Source of the DNA: Paulinella micropora
Taxonomy: Eukaryota; Cercozoa; Imbricatea; Euglyphida
DNA: 64,000 nucleotides
Assembly: GCA_009731375.1 (NCBI GenBank)
Contig: BJOX01000042.1
Span: 811,335-875,334 of the forward strand
Direction: 5' to 3'
How positions within the stretch are numbered: position 1 is the stretch's first letter; each line of letters starts with the position of its first letter. Both the position numbers and the translations under genes were made by a program. Of the stretch, positions 10,120-21,160 are shown piece after piece. Under the pieces are notes generated by a model, which saw only the letters and a program-made list of their open reading frames with translations, was not told the DNA's origin and made no database searches.

Positions 10120-11108
10120 GATGTCGTAGTAGTGATCAACAGGAGGACAGTGTCAGCTCCTATGTTTGGTTTTTGTTCGTTTGTGTTCTGTTCCTCCTTC
10201 AGTCGATTGACTAGTGAAGAGAGAAACTAATAGAGAGGGTAGGATAAGATTCCCTGTCCTCTATGAAACACTGTTTGTATGTTTGTTTTTGTTTGAGAAA
10301 AATAGTCTTTGAGACTTTCTCCGATTTCTTGTTCTCCTTACTCAGATTACTTTCTCCTCCTTCTTTTCTATATTGTATCTAGTATGAGGCACTTGGACCT
10401 ACACACAGATAGTAATAGAGAAGCTAGAAAAGCTCTCCTTGAGAAGTCGACAGTCGGTCGGATAGGTTCTCAGACCTACCTTTAGAAAACGATCAGAGAT
10501 TTGCAAAAATACTTTGACGTATGTGTGAGATAATGCAGATAAATGCACAAACTAGAAGGGTAGAGTGTTGTGCTCCTGTCCCTATGCTTGTTTGTTTTTT
10601 GTGTGTGTTCCTTCACTCTTCTGTCCACCTCCTTCTTCTTGGTCTCTGTGTGAGAACAGCAAGAACGACAGAGAGTTTGTATCTGATGTCTCCTTGTGAG
10701 CACACAGATACTGATTGGGCTAGAGGGTACGAGACACCTGCTTGAGACCAATCAAATTATTTGTTTTGTGAAAGAGTTATGAGGGAGCTGTGTTGGAGTA
10801 TTTGTTTTCGTCTGACGTCCCCGTGTGAGACAGGTCAGTGAAAATTCACTCTGTTGCCTGTGTGGCAAAGCAGAAAGAAATCACCCTAGTGATGTGGACT
10901 CCAAATGTAATGCCCCCAACGATAGCTCGTAAAAAATCGGTAATACAACCAAACACAGTCCTCAAGAATGAGAATGATGTCTCGTTGTATTAGCTCAGTG
11001 AAGCCAAAAAGGAAAACGGCAACAGACCAGGAATAAAATGGCATCAGGTCCAATCCGGACAAATAATACTGAAAAACAAGCTGGTGCACCTGTCACCAGG
11101 AAAAGGTT
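10120..11108. other. Non-coding interval between two divergent retrotransposons
   Basis: No convincing gene. Because copy 1 points left and copy 2 points right, this 1-kb interval should hold both 5' leaders and any 5' LTRs. Composition is T/C-rich next to copy 1 (10120-10760) and mixed after that. I looked for matching terminal repeats, a tRNA primer site and TG...CA ends and found none I would defend. Confidence 0.4.
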
Positions 11109-11125
11109 TTTTTACCGGCTATCCG

Positions 11126-12142
11126 GGGGGTGATGCATACAGTACCGCCTGATTCGGAGCTGATCGAGGGTTTCCCGAAATATACCAGACGGGCACTGCG
11201 GTCCAGGAACTGGGACAAGGATTCATGCTACACGGCTATCGCTATGCACTGGGAATTAAGGGAAACTGCCAGGTGAGCCACGTGATGAATATGTGGCACG
11301 ACAATTTAGACACTTGCATGCAGCAAGACAGAGACGAGGCATACTGGGAGTTGAAAGAGGCGGTACGGCACGGGATGTGGCAGCTAGGAGGGTTGGAGGA
11401 CATGTTCCCGCCAGAGGAACTCCCGGCACTGCGGGAGTTCCATGAAGCTAATATCAAGGCGAAGGGATGGACGCGAAAGGATAAGGGTTACTACCACCGG
11501 GCAGCCAACATGCGACCCAAAAACAAGAAGGGGGAACGACGGGAGGAAATGCGGGGAACGACAACAACGGCGGGAGAGGACCGCGGGGTGGCTATCGGGA
11601 CGAGTATCGGGGAGGATTTTGAGGGAGTCGGGGTAATTATGCGGCGGCGCCTAAACCGGGGATGGACAGACAGGTACAACCCTTGATATACGGGAAGTGG
11701 GGTGTTGGGAAAGACACAGCGGGTACAAGCGGAACACCACACTCTCATTTGCCATATGTGCATCCGGATCGACAGGGGTTGATTGCAGGGGCTGGAGCGG
11801 GAACACAAGAGCGACAGGGACAGCACGAGGGCGCGGGATTCATCGCGGGTACGGAACAAACGATAGAGGAGATGGAACGGAAACATGACCGCACTCATGG
11901 TATATATGAACAGGAGCGACCTCTGCTGCAAGAGGAAGCGCGTCCGCGCAGGTCTAACAGCGACGATGACGTAAAGATCGTGGGGGTTTCTACGGCAGGT
12001 GAGCCAGGAAAGAGTGAGGGGGAGATCACGAACGGGAATGGGGGTTTGACGTATGACAGGGGAACGGAGGGCGAGGCGACAACGGCGACGGGGCGACGGA
12101 TCGGGATACGGGAGCCCGGAAAGGGACGAGATGGGTAGGAGC
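11126..12142 (+). pseudogene. Gag-like remnant of copy 2
   Basis: Short frames that can be followed with shifts: one ending near 11275 (DSELIEGFPKYTRRALRSRN), one from 11270 to 11686 (Trp/His-rich, then Lys/Arg-rich) and one from 11662 to 12138 (Gly/Glu/Thr-rich). The basic low-complexity end resembles a Gag nucleic-acid-binding tail. No zinc knuckle is intact. Identification rests on position 5' of the protease. From 12140 to 12400 the DNA is purine-rich (GGGA/GAGA) with no clear frame. Confidence 0.45.
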
Positions 12143-12402
12143 TTGAAGACACGGGAATATGTGGATCTGACATAGGCAGAAAGAGGGGGAGAGACGAGGA
12201 GATAGACGAGAGACAGGGGGAACGGCATGCAAAACAGCAGAAGGCAGAGGGGCGAGCATGTAGCGGATCGGGGGTACAAGGAAAAGGGTACAAAGAGGGC
12301 GAGAGCGGTGAGGGTGAGGGCAAGGAGAGAGCGAGATTGGAGGGGGAGCGGGAGAGAAGTGAGGGAGAGAGGGTGGCAGAGGAAAAGAAGCGATAAGAAA
12401 GT

Positions 12403-13796
12403 GTGAGAGAGAGGACACGGGAGCGAGAACGACAATTGCTGGAGACACACCGGAAGGTGAGTCAGAGGCATGAGGCGATGCGAGTGACGCCGTCGGTTAG
12501 TCAAATTAAAAGATCAAATCTCCCACTGGCGTATACTCGGGTCAAGTTAGGAGGGGATGTGGTCATTGGCGACGATACCATGGTGGCCATCAGAGTCATC
12601 GGAAAACACTTTTTGGACAAGCACGGACAACAACCATGGTTCAAGGAGCGGTTTCGGGCGACACGGGGTTGGGTGAAGGGGGTGTCGGGTACAACGGCGA
12701 TGACGGGCACGATACTGCTGGCGTTTGACCTGGAAGGGGGGAATACATATACGCACAGGTTTTGGGTCGTCCCGGCATATACAGGGGGGCTTCTATGGAG
12801 CTTTGACGCGCTGAAGCGTATGCACACTCACATCGACTGTCACAGAGAAGAGGTACGGTATGGACGGGGGGAAAACGCTCCGGTGTATCGAGTGGTGGAA
12901 TACGATTCAGAGGAGGGACAAGAGACACACCGGGGGCATGGGTGGCGAACGATTTCAGGGCGGCACGGGTAGAGATTGAGAAGGGAGAGAAGAATAAGGC
13001 AGCGGAGCAGGAGGTTTTTGCAATTGGGGAACACGAGGAGGAGGAAGAGGAGAGCGAGTCGGAGGATGAGTGGACGAGGGCCAGAATCGTTGCTCTGGTC
13101 GACACGAGGTTGGAGTATTTCCGGAGACAGAGGGAGGAGGCCTCGGACGGTTTTCCGAAACACGGGCGAGACTTGAGATACCAACATAAGGAAATGGATA
13201 CACGGGTGTTGCCTATGGCGCAATATGTAGTATGCAATACGGGCAAGCCTAGCCAGGCCAAGGTGGAGATTTTGAACTTCCTGCAGGAGCGGTGGGGAAG
13301 CCAACCCATGGTAGCGGATTCGGTGTCACAGATCAAGAAGACATTGAAAAATCGGCTTTCACACGGGGACTTCACAATTATGTTTTCGGTAGGAAGGAGA
13401 ACGGAAATGTGGTGGTACGATGTGGAACATTTTTTAATCGCGGACCCGATACCGATTCCGAGTCGCACACAGAAGTTGATAGTGGCTTGCCGACTCGGAT
13501 CGAGGAAGATAGCTAGGCGGTACCGAGAAGAACTTCTGGATCGGGATTTGGCTTCCATTCGGGACGAGGCATTTACGCACATATCCGGGGTATATCACAG
13601 GACACACGCCATTCAGTATGCTATGATGATGGACCAACTGGCAAGATTCGCGGATCAAGAGCGGAAGACACCAACCTTATATCGGTCGAGGGAGGGTTTA
13701 GACGGGGACGGAGCAGAGATAGCGGTGGATGACATACAGGGACAAGCGACAGAGGAGATCAAGGAGGAGACAGATAAGGCGAGACAGGCATTATAA
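12403..13796 (+). pseudogene. Retropepsin-like protease and linker of copy 2
   Basis: Two overlapping frames (12403-12972 and 12942-13796) join by a shift near 12950. The first holds the same protease signature as copy 1: VIGDDTMVAIRVIGKHFL for the active-site turn and GGLLWSFDALKRMHTHIDC for the later block. The second corresponds to the copy-1 linker, including DPIPIPSRTQKLIVACRLGS, nearly the same as copy 1 PIPVPSRKQQLVVACRMGT. The shared DTM in two diverged copies argues against random decay at that site. Confidence 0.65.
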
Positions 13797-13844
13797 GAAC
13801 GATCGGGGACATGGGAGGGCACTTCAGAGGAAAAGGCTGCGGCT

Positions 13845-15240
13845 ATGGGGGTCATGGAAGACAACATCCAAGCTTTCGGCCCTTTGGAGGGGGGATCGGC
13901 GACAAGCCACGTAGCGGTTTTCGAACAAGAGATGGGGCAAGAGGTACCGGGGATAGGACGGCCTTCGCGGTTAAGCCATCATGAGGATCGGATTGCGAGG
14001 GAGATGACGACGGAACTTTTGGAAAAGGGATTGATCGAGGCGCGGTTATCGGAGTATGCGTCTCCGGTACGCATGGCGCCGAAACCAGACGGAACGTTGC
14101 GGATGTGTATCAACTATTGGATGATAAACGAAATCATCAAGAAGATAGAGACGCCAGTGCCGCACGTGAGGAGGGGGATAGAGGTGTTGCAGAAGGCGAA
14201 GATATACTCGACGTTGGATTTGAAGAGCGGATTCTGGCAAATTCCGTTAGCGGAGGAAAGCCGCTACCTAACGGCATTCATGGTGGGGATGACAACCTGC
14301 GTGTGGAAGATTCTGCCGATGGGGTTGAAGGTGGCACCGGGCATATTTCAGCAGGCGATGACAAAGATGTCGGGTGCAAATTTCCGAGACGCGGAATTTG
14401 CGGAGAAGTACGGGGATACGACGGGATACGCCTTCGCGTATTTGGATGATGTGGTCGTTTTCTCGAATTCGGTAGAGGAACACATACAACATTTGCGGAA
14501 CGTCATGAGACGGGTCAAGGCGTTCGGATTCCGGTTGAATGCTAAGAAGTGCCACTTCTTAAAGAAGCGGATACAGTATCTGGGGTACGACATCGAGAAC
14601 GGGACGTGTTCGATTGCGAGGAAGAAGCGAGAGGCGCTGCGGCTATGCCTCTTCCTGCGACGAGATCAGATTTACACTCCTGTGTGTCCTTGGCGCAATA
14701 CTATAGTGAATTCATACCGGGATTCGCAAAAATCGCGGAACCAATACGGTTGTTCATGAAAGAGGGTAAGTGCGGTGCGGGGAGTACGTGGCCACCAGCG
14801 GTTTACAAGGCGGTTGAAACACTAAGGACACAGATCTTGATGGACCCATGGTTTTACAGCTTCCCAATTTCAACAGGAGTTTCATACTCGACACGGATGC
14901 ATCGGCATATGCGATAGGAGGGGTTCTGCAACAGAGTGATGACGAGGGGCGTTTGAGGCCGGTGATGTTTCTGAGCCGGCGAATGACACGGGCAGAACAA
15001 CAGTACTGCACGCGGCAGAGAGAGGCATTGGCCATAGTCTGGGGTTTCAAGAAACTGCGTGACTGTCTGTGGGGGGCAAAGGGGACGACAGTGTGTCGGA
15101 TCACAACAACCTACAGTGGTTGATGTCGCAGGATCACACGGGCAGGTTGGCAAGATGGCAGTTGGAGCTATCCGAATATGACTTAACGATTGAATTCATA
15201 TCGGCGAATGACATCGTGCGGACTACCAGTCAAGGGCTGG
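13845..15240 (+). pseudogene. pol: Reverse transcriptase and RNase H of copy 2, frameshifted
   Basis: RT blocks: SPVRMAPKPDGTLRMCINYW, IYSTLDLKSGFWQIPLAEES, ILPMGLKVAPGIFQQAM and the catalytic FAYLDDVVVFSN. After about 14640 the frame shifts to SLAQYYSEFIPGFAKIAEPI (thumb) and shifts again near 14850 to RNase H (FILDTDASAYAIGGVLQQ, QREALAIVWGFKKLRDCLWG). A third shift near 15085 gives SDHNNLQWLMSQDHTGRLAR. Every catalytic block survives, but at least three frameshifts prevent a single product. Start chosen at ATG 13845, where the frame opens. Confidence 0.8.
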
Positions 15241-16289
15241 GGGTGCGCCGGAGGACGACAATGCGAAGGAAAAGGACGAGGCGGTGGCGGACGACAAGGA
15301 TACACGGGCGCAACAGCAGAGTCATGGTGTCTTCGCACTGAAACCGGTGTACGACACGGAGAAGAGGAGTGGCATGAACCTGACGCGGTTTCACTTCAAG
15401 ACGGCCGCAGCGGTTTTAACGGTCTTGGGAAAAATGGATTTGGAAGAGAAGGAGCAGAGAGCGAATTTCGACGACTGGAAACCTATCAACGGTATGGAGT
15501 ATGTGACGGAGGTAGCGGAAATGCATAGGAATAGGAAGGAGGCGCAGAGGGAGGATGTGCGGTTTTACGAAGCTGCCCACGCACAGTCGGTGGATTGTTG
15601 TGAAGGGGAACATTGCGATTCCGACGAAGGCGGAAGCGGCGGCGGGTCAGACGGAGGCAAAGCCGGAACTCATGTTGAGGGACACACACCCAAGCCGGGT
15701 ATCCTTGGAGTTGGAAAACAAGACGGAGATCAAGTTTGCGTCGGTGGACATGTTCCGCAAGCTCACGAGTTTCCGCAAGGTGGTCTATGACTCGGCGGTT
15801 TTAATGGGACACGATGGATAAGGACATCAAGAGTTTCATTTCGGGATGTGGGCCATGCCAGAGGGTGAAGACGGTCTACGACGCGAACAAGGGGCTACTG
15901 GGGCAGTATGACATAACACGGGATATATTTGACACGATTCACATAGATTACGTTGGGCCTTTACCGGAAGCGGGGGAGAGTCGATACAAGTATATAATTA
16001 TCCTCACGATTATTGATCGGGTCTCTAACTACGTGATTGCGGTTCCCACGGCTGACGACACCAAGGAGACGACGGCTAAAGCACTGATTGATAGCGTATT
16101 CAGCCGGATCGGGGGGCCCAGGAAGATCATATCGGACAGAGGAAGCTCCTTTATCAATTGGGTGTCGAACGAGCTCAGTGCATACTACGGGTTTCGGTGG
16201 GATTATGTCACTGCATACAACCCTATGGCTAACGGGAAGATAGAGAGGATGCATCGTACGCTGAAGGCGTCCTTGACGATCTATTGTCA
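15241..16289 (+). pseudogene. Integrase of copy 2, N-terminal and core parts
   Basis: A linker (15284-15680) leads to a broken HHCC zinc domain (histidines near 15745-15770 and CGPCQ near 15850). The DDE core from 15814 is well preserved: IHIDYVGPLPEAGESR (first D), IISDRGSSFINWVS (second D), YNPMANGKIERMHRTLK (E). The core runs directly into a 40-bp minisatellite at 16290, so the coding region is interrupted just after the catalytic Glu helix. The matching C-terminal GPY module is at 19172-19468. Confidence 0.75.
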
Positions 16290-16473
16290 GTCTCGGTCAC
16301 GCCGAATCCCACTTGTTGAAGCCGCCCCTGTCTCGGTCACGCCGAATCCCACTTGTTGACGCTGCCCCCGTCTCGGTCACGCCGCATCCCACTTGTTGAA
16401 GCCGCCCCCGTCTCGGTCACGCCGAATCCCACTTGTTGAAGCCGCCCCCGTCTCGGTCACGCCGAATCCCACT
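16290..16473 (+). repeat. 40-bp minisatellite, 4.6 copies, inside the integrase
   Basis: The unit begins GTCTCGGTCACGCCGAATCC and ends with a run of C. Copies start at 16290, 16330, 16370, 16410 and 16450 (the last is 24 bp), differing by one to three bases. About two diverged units lie in inverted orientation at 19817-19905, at the far side of the patch that interrupts the integrase. Confidence 0.95.
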
Positions 16474-16995
16474 GTAACTCAAACTGATACCTCTGGCTTT
16501 TAATAGCCTCATAATGCCCTCTCGGTGCGCTGTAATCCCGGTCGCCCAGCCCAGAGGTAACGTAGGCAAGGAAAGGCTCCCCCGGACCTTTGCTACCCCC
16601 ACCAAGGCCCCTCCGGCACTGAAACGCCATGCTTGAAACGAATCTGAGTGCTAACAACACGAATGATATATACACTCCCTCATCTATTCATCACTCCATC
16701 CCTTCTCCCCCTAAAAGGTCCATGTCCCCTTTTGACCCCCTTCGCAGCCCCCTCTGAATGATGTTTGCACTCTGGTGCCCCCTCTCACCCGAGTGTCAGA
16801 GTTGCCGCTTGCCCGTTGCCCCTTTTCTCTTCCTTCTTCATCATCTTTCTTCATCATCTTTCTTCATCTTTCTTCTTCATCTTTCTTCTTCATCTTTCTT
16901 CTTCATCTTTCTTCTTCATCTTTCTTCTTCATCTTTCTGATCTCTGCCCCGCGCCCCCTCCCCTCTCACTATCCTATCCTTTGACTATATCATTC

Positions 16996-17057
<62 letters not shown>

Positions 17058-17086
17058 TTTTTTTTTTTTTTCCCCCCCCCCCCCCC
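16474..17086. repeat. Non-coding stretch ending in CTT-rich and poly-C tracts
   Basis: 16474-16830 holds no gene I can support. From 16840 to 16940 the word TTCTTCATCTTTC is repeated about eight times. After about 16997 comes a run of more than 55 C, a T run and more C, ending in the N gap. The poly-C tract probably caused the gap. Confidence 0.85.
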
Positions 17087-17529
17087 NNNNNNNNNNNNNN
17101 NNNNNNNNNNNNNNNNNNNNNNNNNNNNNNNNNNNNNNNNNNNNNNNNNNNNNNNNNNNNNNNNNNNNNNNNNNNNNNNNNNNNNNNNNNNNNNNNNNNN
17201 NNNNNNNNNNNNNNNNNNNNNNNNNNNNNNNNNNNNNNNNNNNNNNNNNNNNNNNNNNNNNNNNNNNNNNNNNNNNNNNNNNNNNNNNNNNNNNNNNNNN
17301 NNNNNNNNNNNNNNNNNNNNNNNNNNNNNNNNNNNNNNNNNNNNNNNNNNNNNNNNNNNNNNNNNNNNNNNNNNNNNNNNNNNNNNNNNNNNNNNNNNNN
17401 NNNNNNNNNNNNNNNNNNNNNNNNNNNNNNNNNNNNNNNNNNNNNNNNNNNNNNNNNNNNNNNNNNNNNNNNNNNNNNNNNNNNNNNNNNNNNNNNNNNN
17501 NNNNNNNNNNNNNNNNNNNNNNNNNNNNN
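17087..17529. other. Assembly gap (443 N)
   Basis: A run of N starting at a poly-C/poly-T tract. It hides whatever lay upstream of the ribonucleotide reductase fragment. Confidence 0.98.
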
Positions 17530-17578
17530 CGTTGTTATCAGAAGAATATATAAAGTTCCATATCATCGCTCGTCACAG

Positions 17579-17893
17579 AGCGGAAAGAAAAGGCGCGGGC
17601 CTTACGTGTGCCAGTCCCAGAGCTTCAACGTGTATTTCGAAAACGTGACCGAGCGCAAACTGTCCAGCAGCCATTTCTACGCCTGGGAACTAGGCCTAAA
17701 GACCGGTTGTTACTACCTTCGAACCAAGGCAGCCACTAGTGCCAAATGTACCGGTGATGTGTGTGTCATGTGTACAGTAGAAAAGTCTTGTGTCAGTCCG
17801 CTCCCCAGTTTCTCCCATGAGCCTATCAGGCACAAGACATGTTTATCATTTATTTCCCGATATGACTCCGCTATGCCCGATATGTCAGTCTGA
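17579..17893 (+). pseudogene. Ribonucleotide reductase large subunit, C-terminal fragment
   Basis: Class I ribonucleotide reductase makes deoxyribonucleotides; its large subunit ends with a conserved block and a redox Cys pair. Here GPYVCQSQSFNVYFENVTER, then KLSSSHFYAWELGLKTGCYY, then LRTKA match that block in order (QSQS-N, HFY-W--GLKTG-YYLRT), followed by GDVCVMC, a plausible terminal CxxC. The rest of the subunit would be in or beyond the upstream gap. A possible splice acceptor (CGTCACAG) ends at 17578, in phase with the reading frame. The last about 35 residues do not match the family and may be read-through of a lost stop. The fragment sits inside the patch between retrotransposon pieces, so it may be a captured or rearranged gene piece. 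Confidence 0.7.
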
Positions 17894-18182
17894 TATATTT
17901 CCCCCATCACACCGTAAAGTCACATGATATTACATATTCCTATACCTGTGAGCCCGAAAGATATGACAATCGTCCCGTATTTGTCTGTATAACCCGCGTC
18001 GTCACAATGTGTACCTTGTCGGTATAAAATGCATGTAGCATGCCCGTCACCGTACCTGTGAATGTAAAAGTATACCGCTCCCCCTCTCTCATCTTCATTC
18101 ATCTTCGAATTCGTATGTCAGTCATATTCTCATCACCCCCTTATAAAGTCCCGCAATTCATTTATACCGTTATCATCCTCTC

Positions 18183-18330
18183 GTATACCCGCAAGTCATA
18201 TAAGCCGCTATCACCCATTATATACCCGCAAGTCATATAAGTCACTATTACCCATTATATACCCGCAAGTCATATAAGTCACTATTACTCATCATATACC
18301 CGCAAGTCATATAAGTCACTATTACCCCGT
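18183..18330 (+). repeat. 37-bp minisatellite, 4 copies
   Basis: The unit contains CCCGCAAGTCATATAAG and CACTATTACCCATTAT. Four head-to-tail copies begin near 18183, 18220, 18257 and 18294, each with a few changes. The unit differs from the 40-bp repeat at 16290. The flanks 17894-18182 and 18331-18436 hold no gene I can see. Confidence 0.9.
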
Positions 18331-18436
18331 CATGTGCCCCCAGTTCGTATTCTTCTCATCTCGTCATTTCTTATCTTCTTTCTCATTTTCCATCTTTCTC
18401 CATTCCTATTCTATCCTCTCACTCGTCACCCATTCA

Positions 18437-18960
18437 TCACCCCCGTCCTCGTTGTGCCCGTCCTCTTGCCCGAGTCATCCGACCACCCGTCGTAGGCCGT
18501 TTCTTGCCTCTTGATCCAAACGCTGCCGGTGGAGCACCGATAATATCGAAAGGCAATCCCTTCGCATCTATCCCATCCCAAATCTGTGCCGGTATCCGCC
18601 TCTCTTCCGTGAGGTCGAACGGTACATTCAGCACCAACCGCGGTCTCGTCTGAATGGTGTATGGGACATGATCCTCGTCGTCCAGCCTGATGGTGGCATC
18701 CCACGTTTCCCGCTTCTTCCCCGCCTTTTCCAGAAAAACCGGATCGAACCGCCGCATCTTTTCCTCCGCTACCTCGTCACTACTAATCCAAAACTGCATC
18801 ACCGGCGTCATGCCCTTCCCCGCCTTATGTCGTGACGTCCCCCCCTGACTTAGAACCCTCAGGGCATAGAAGTCGTCCAATGTGTCATCGCTTACCTCTT
18901 TCGCCGCCGGCATCATCAAGTAGAACTTGCCCGTCTTCCATTCTATCTTATCGATCTCCG
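18437..18960 (-). CDS. Unknown protein fragment on the minus strand
   Basis: An open frame of 160 codons that extends further upstream (to about 18960) without an ATG. It contains WDATIRLDDEDHVPYTIQTR and an Arg/Gly-rich end (GRMTRARGRAQRGRG). Well-mixed composition and clean codon structure over 500 bp suggest real coding origin. No family recognised. It lies between the two halves of copy-2 integrase, opposite in direction, so it may belong to another mobile element inserted there. Confidence 0.35.
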
Positions 18961-19171
18961 CTTGTTTTTGATCCCCAAGTGCCCCTGCGGTGCCTCTGGC
19001 CTCGATGGCCCCCCTGTACCTTGCTTGTCTTGACCCCCTTGTGATCCCACGCCTTTCCCCTCTGCTCCCCCCTCCCTGCCTTGTATTCCTCCCTCTTCCC
19101 GTTTCTTGTCCTCCCCTCTCCGCTTTTCCTCATCCCGCCCCCGTCTCTCTGAAACCCTCTCATGTGAACCC

Positions 19172-19468
19172 GTCTCCAATTACCCAAACGTTCCAGTGGG
19201 GGTCTCAACAAAGCTCTATGAGATATGGCAGGGTCCGTATCAGATTATGAAACAAACCGCGGCCTACAATTATAAGATCAGACACCAGCGGACGAAAAAG
19301 GAACAGATAGTCCACGTTCGGCGATTGGTCAAGTTCTCGCCTTACTTGTTGGATTACGAAACGGAGCAGGATGCCTTGGAGCGGACGGCGGACCAATTTG
19401 GAAACCCGCGGCCGTTGTTGACACGGACGCAGAGGGCGGAGGAGATTGCGAGGCTGAGGAGGAGGTGA
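19172..19468 (+). pseudogene. Integrase C-terminal GPY/F module of copy 2
   Basis: The frame reads VSTKLYEIWQGPYQIMKQ and later KEQIVHVRRLVKFSPY. This is the GPY/F module that closes many Ty3/gypsy integrases and helps target-site binding. It is on the same strand as, and 2.9 kb downstream of, the integrase core that breaks off at 16289, so I read it as the other end of the same element. About 100 residues between the two are not found. Confidence 0.7.
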
Positions 19469-19816
19469 CATTCGAACAGGATGCGGAGGAGAAGAAAAGA
19501 TTGCAAGATAGCAGCACTGTATCTCCCGGAATTCCACGTGTTTATATTTCTGTTAGCCCTCCTCGTCCTCCGTCCGCATTGCCGCCTCCCGATGCTTAGT
19601 CACAATTTGTTCCGCTTCCGCTACAGCCCGTTACCTCACTGCCATCAGCTCCAAGGCTGAACAATGCCTTGTGTTGCATCACGTCCTGTGGAGTGGTTAA
19701 GACCTTGCCAAACACCATCTGATGTGGGCACAGTCTAGCCCTACCCCCCCAAAGACGAAGAACCCAGATTGTTCACCGCAAAGGTAAACGCTTGCAATGC
19801 CTCTGGTCATTTGGTT

Positions 19817-19905
19817 TGCCCGTTCTGACGGGGGCGGCTTCGACGAGCGGGATTCGGCGTGACCAAGACGGGGACGGCTCCAACATGTTGGATGCGGCGG
19901 GAACC
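19817..19905 (-). repeat. Inverted, diverged copies of the 40-bp minisatellite
   Basis: GGGGGCGGCTTCGACGAGCG and GGGATTCGGCGTGACCAAGA form the reverse complement of the unit at 16290, with a few changes. A second, more diverged unit follows (GGGGACGGCTCCAACATGTT). Confidence 0.75.
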
Positions 19906-21160
19906 AGACGACGGCTGCGTCAGAGCACGAGGAAGCGGCAACAACATATGGATATCGATCGAACGATGGCGCGGCTGGGGAAGCATTGGATCGGCGGATT
20001 CAACGGAGTCGCGGAAGCGGGAAGGGAAGACTCGCCCAGGATAGTATAGACCGACACTAGGTCGGGGGAACATTGAGTGACTACGGGCCGGTTACAAAGA
20101 ATGGAGGATGAAGGGCAAGTTGTGGTCTCAAAAGAGGAGGGGTGCATTTTCAGGCGTGCGGTGGCGGAAACCGATTCAACAGGCGACGAAGTGCGTAACG
20201 GGAAATTAACCAAAATTTTACATAATGTAAGTGTTGGCGTTTGGCCCAACCTACAATTTTGTTTAATTTGTTAATACGGGTACGGCGTTGACCGTCACTC
20301 AGGTTCGTATTTTCATTTTATCCCGAGGTTGGTCGGCGGGGGGGTAAGTTCGACTCCTCGCGCGCATACTGGCGAGCGCGCTCGGGGGGGACAAGGGATT
20401 ATGCCGGCCCACCCGGTATATAATGGTAATACTGATCGTTCCGGTCTGTCGGTTAATCCTTGATCTGGAGATTACGGAGTCCCTACTTTAGGTATTCCTC
20501 AGTCTTCATATCGTTAGTAACAGTTATCTGTTTATTAAATATCCTACTATCGTAACAATAGTACTGTTACAGAATCAAACTTCCCCAGGAATTACTAATC
20601 ACTAATAGTTTGTTTTTTCCTTAGTCAAAGATCCTGCATGTACATGCTACAGAAAAGGTTTTATTATTTTAAAAAAAACTGTTTTAACAACTGAGTGTAA
20701 TGAAAGCACCAATCCAAACCACTCCGCTAGTAACCAAATTCTCTGTGCTTGTATAAATAAGGATCAAAGAGATGGAAAATAAGAGACTAGCGGAGCCAAA
20801 ACAACCAAGGCTAAAGCCAGCCAATTCCCGTGGTCCTGCCTAACTAACGATAATATAATCTGATCTAAAAAATGTAATAGTCACTCCTAGTCTAGTAATA
20901 TTATCGTTTTTCGGTTAAGACTGTTATTAATATTAACTAGCTCTTATTGTGTCTGGGCTACTAACAAAGGGGTATATTAAAGTATATAGATAGCACATAT
21001 TTACCTATCTGCGCCTACATATTAATAATACATTTTCATGTCAGATTTCAATAAAAAAGTTTAATTTCTTTTTTAAGTTTGATTTTTTTTTTAACTTTGA
21101 TTTTTATAAAAACTTTTATTTTTATAAAAAGTTCAATCTATATAAATTACTTCGATCTAT
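19906..21160. other. Retrotransposon 3' flank / possible LTR, no gene seen
   Basis: No convincing ORF. GC-rich to about 20420, then AT-rich. A TATA-like word (TGTATAAATAAG) lies at about 20750. TGTTGGCGTTTGGCCCAACC near 20228 is a small inverted repeat of the kind found at LTR ends. This interval is where a 3' LTR of copy 2 should lie, but I see no matching 5' copy near 11.1 kb. The last part (21060-21160) is T/A-rich and abuts the left terminal repeat of the next element. Confidence 0.35.

Larger units (their letters stand above)
11109..16289 (+). mobile_element. Ty3/gypsy-like LTR retrotransposon, copy 2, degraded
   Basis: Gag-like, protease, RT, RNase H and integrase parts follow in order on the plus strand, but across at least eight frame changes. 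Protein motifs are close to copy 1 (same DTM protease motif, similar RT blocks and an extra segment before the YLDD box), so both belong to one clade. The body is GC-richer than copy 1, and most wobble positions are G. The element is broken in the integrase by a 40-bp minisatellite at 16290; its integrase C-terminal module lies 2.9 kb further on at 19172-19468. Confidence 0.8.

Noticed and set aside
10120-11108. LTRs and primer-binding sites of the two retrotransposons
   Set aside because: No matching direct repeats or convincing tRNA-complementary site could be found by eye.
16290-16473. CRISPR array (regular 40-bp units)
   Set aside because: Units are head-to-tail with no unique spacers, and no cas genes are near. 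It is a minisatellite.
17994-18100. TATA-type promoter near GGTATAAAATGC
   Set aside because: The word is a good TATA match but no gene follows it on the plus strand.
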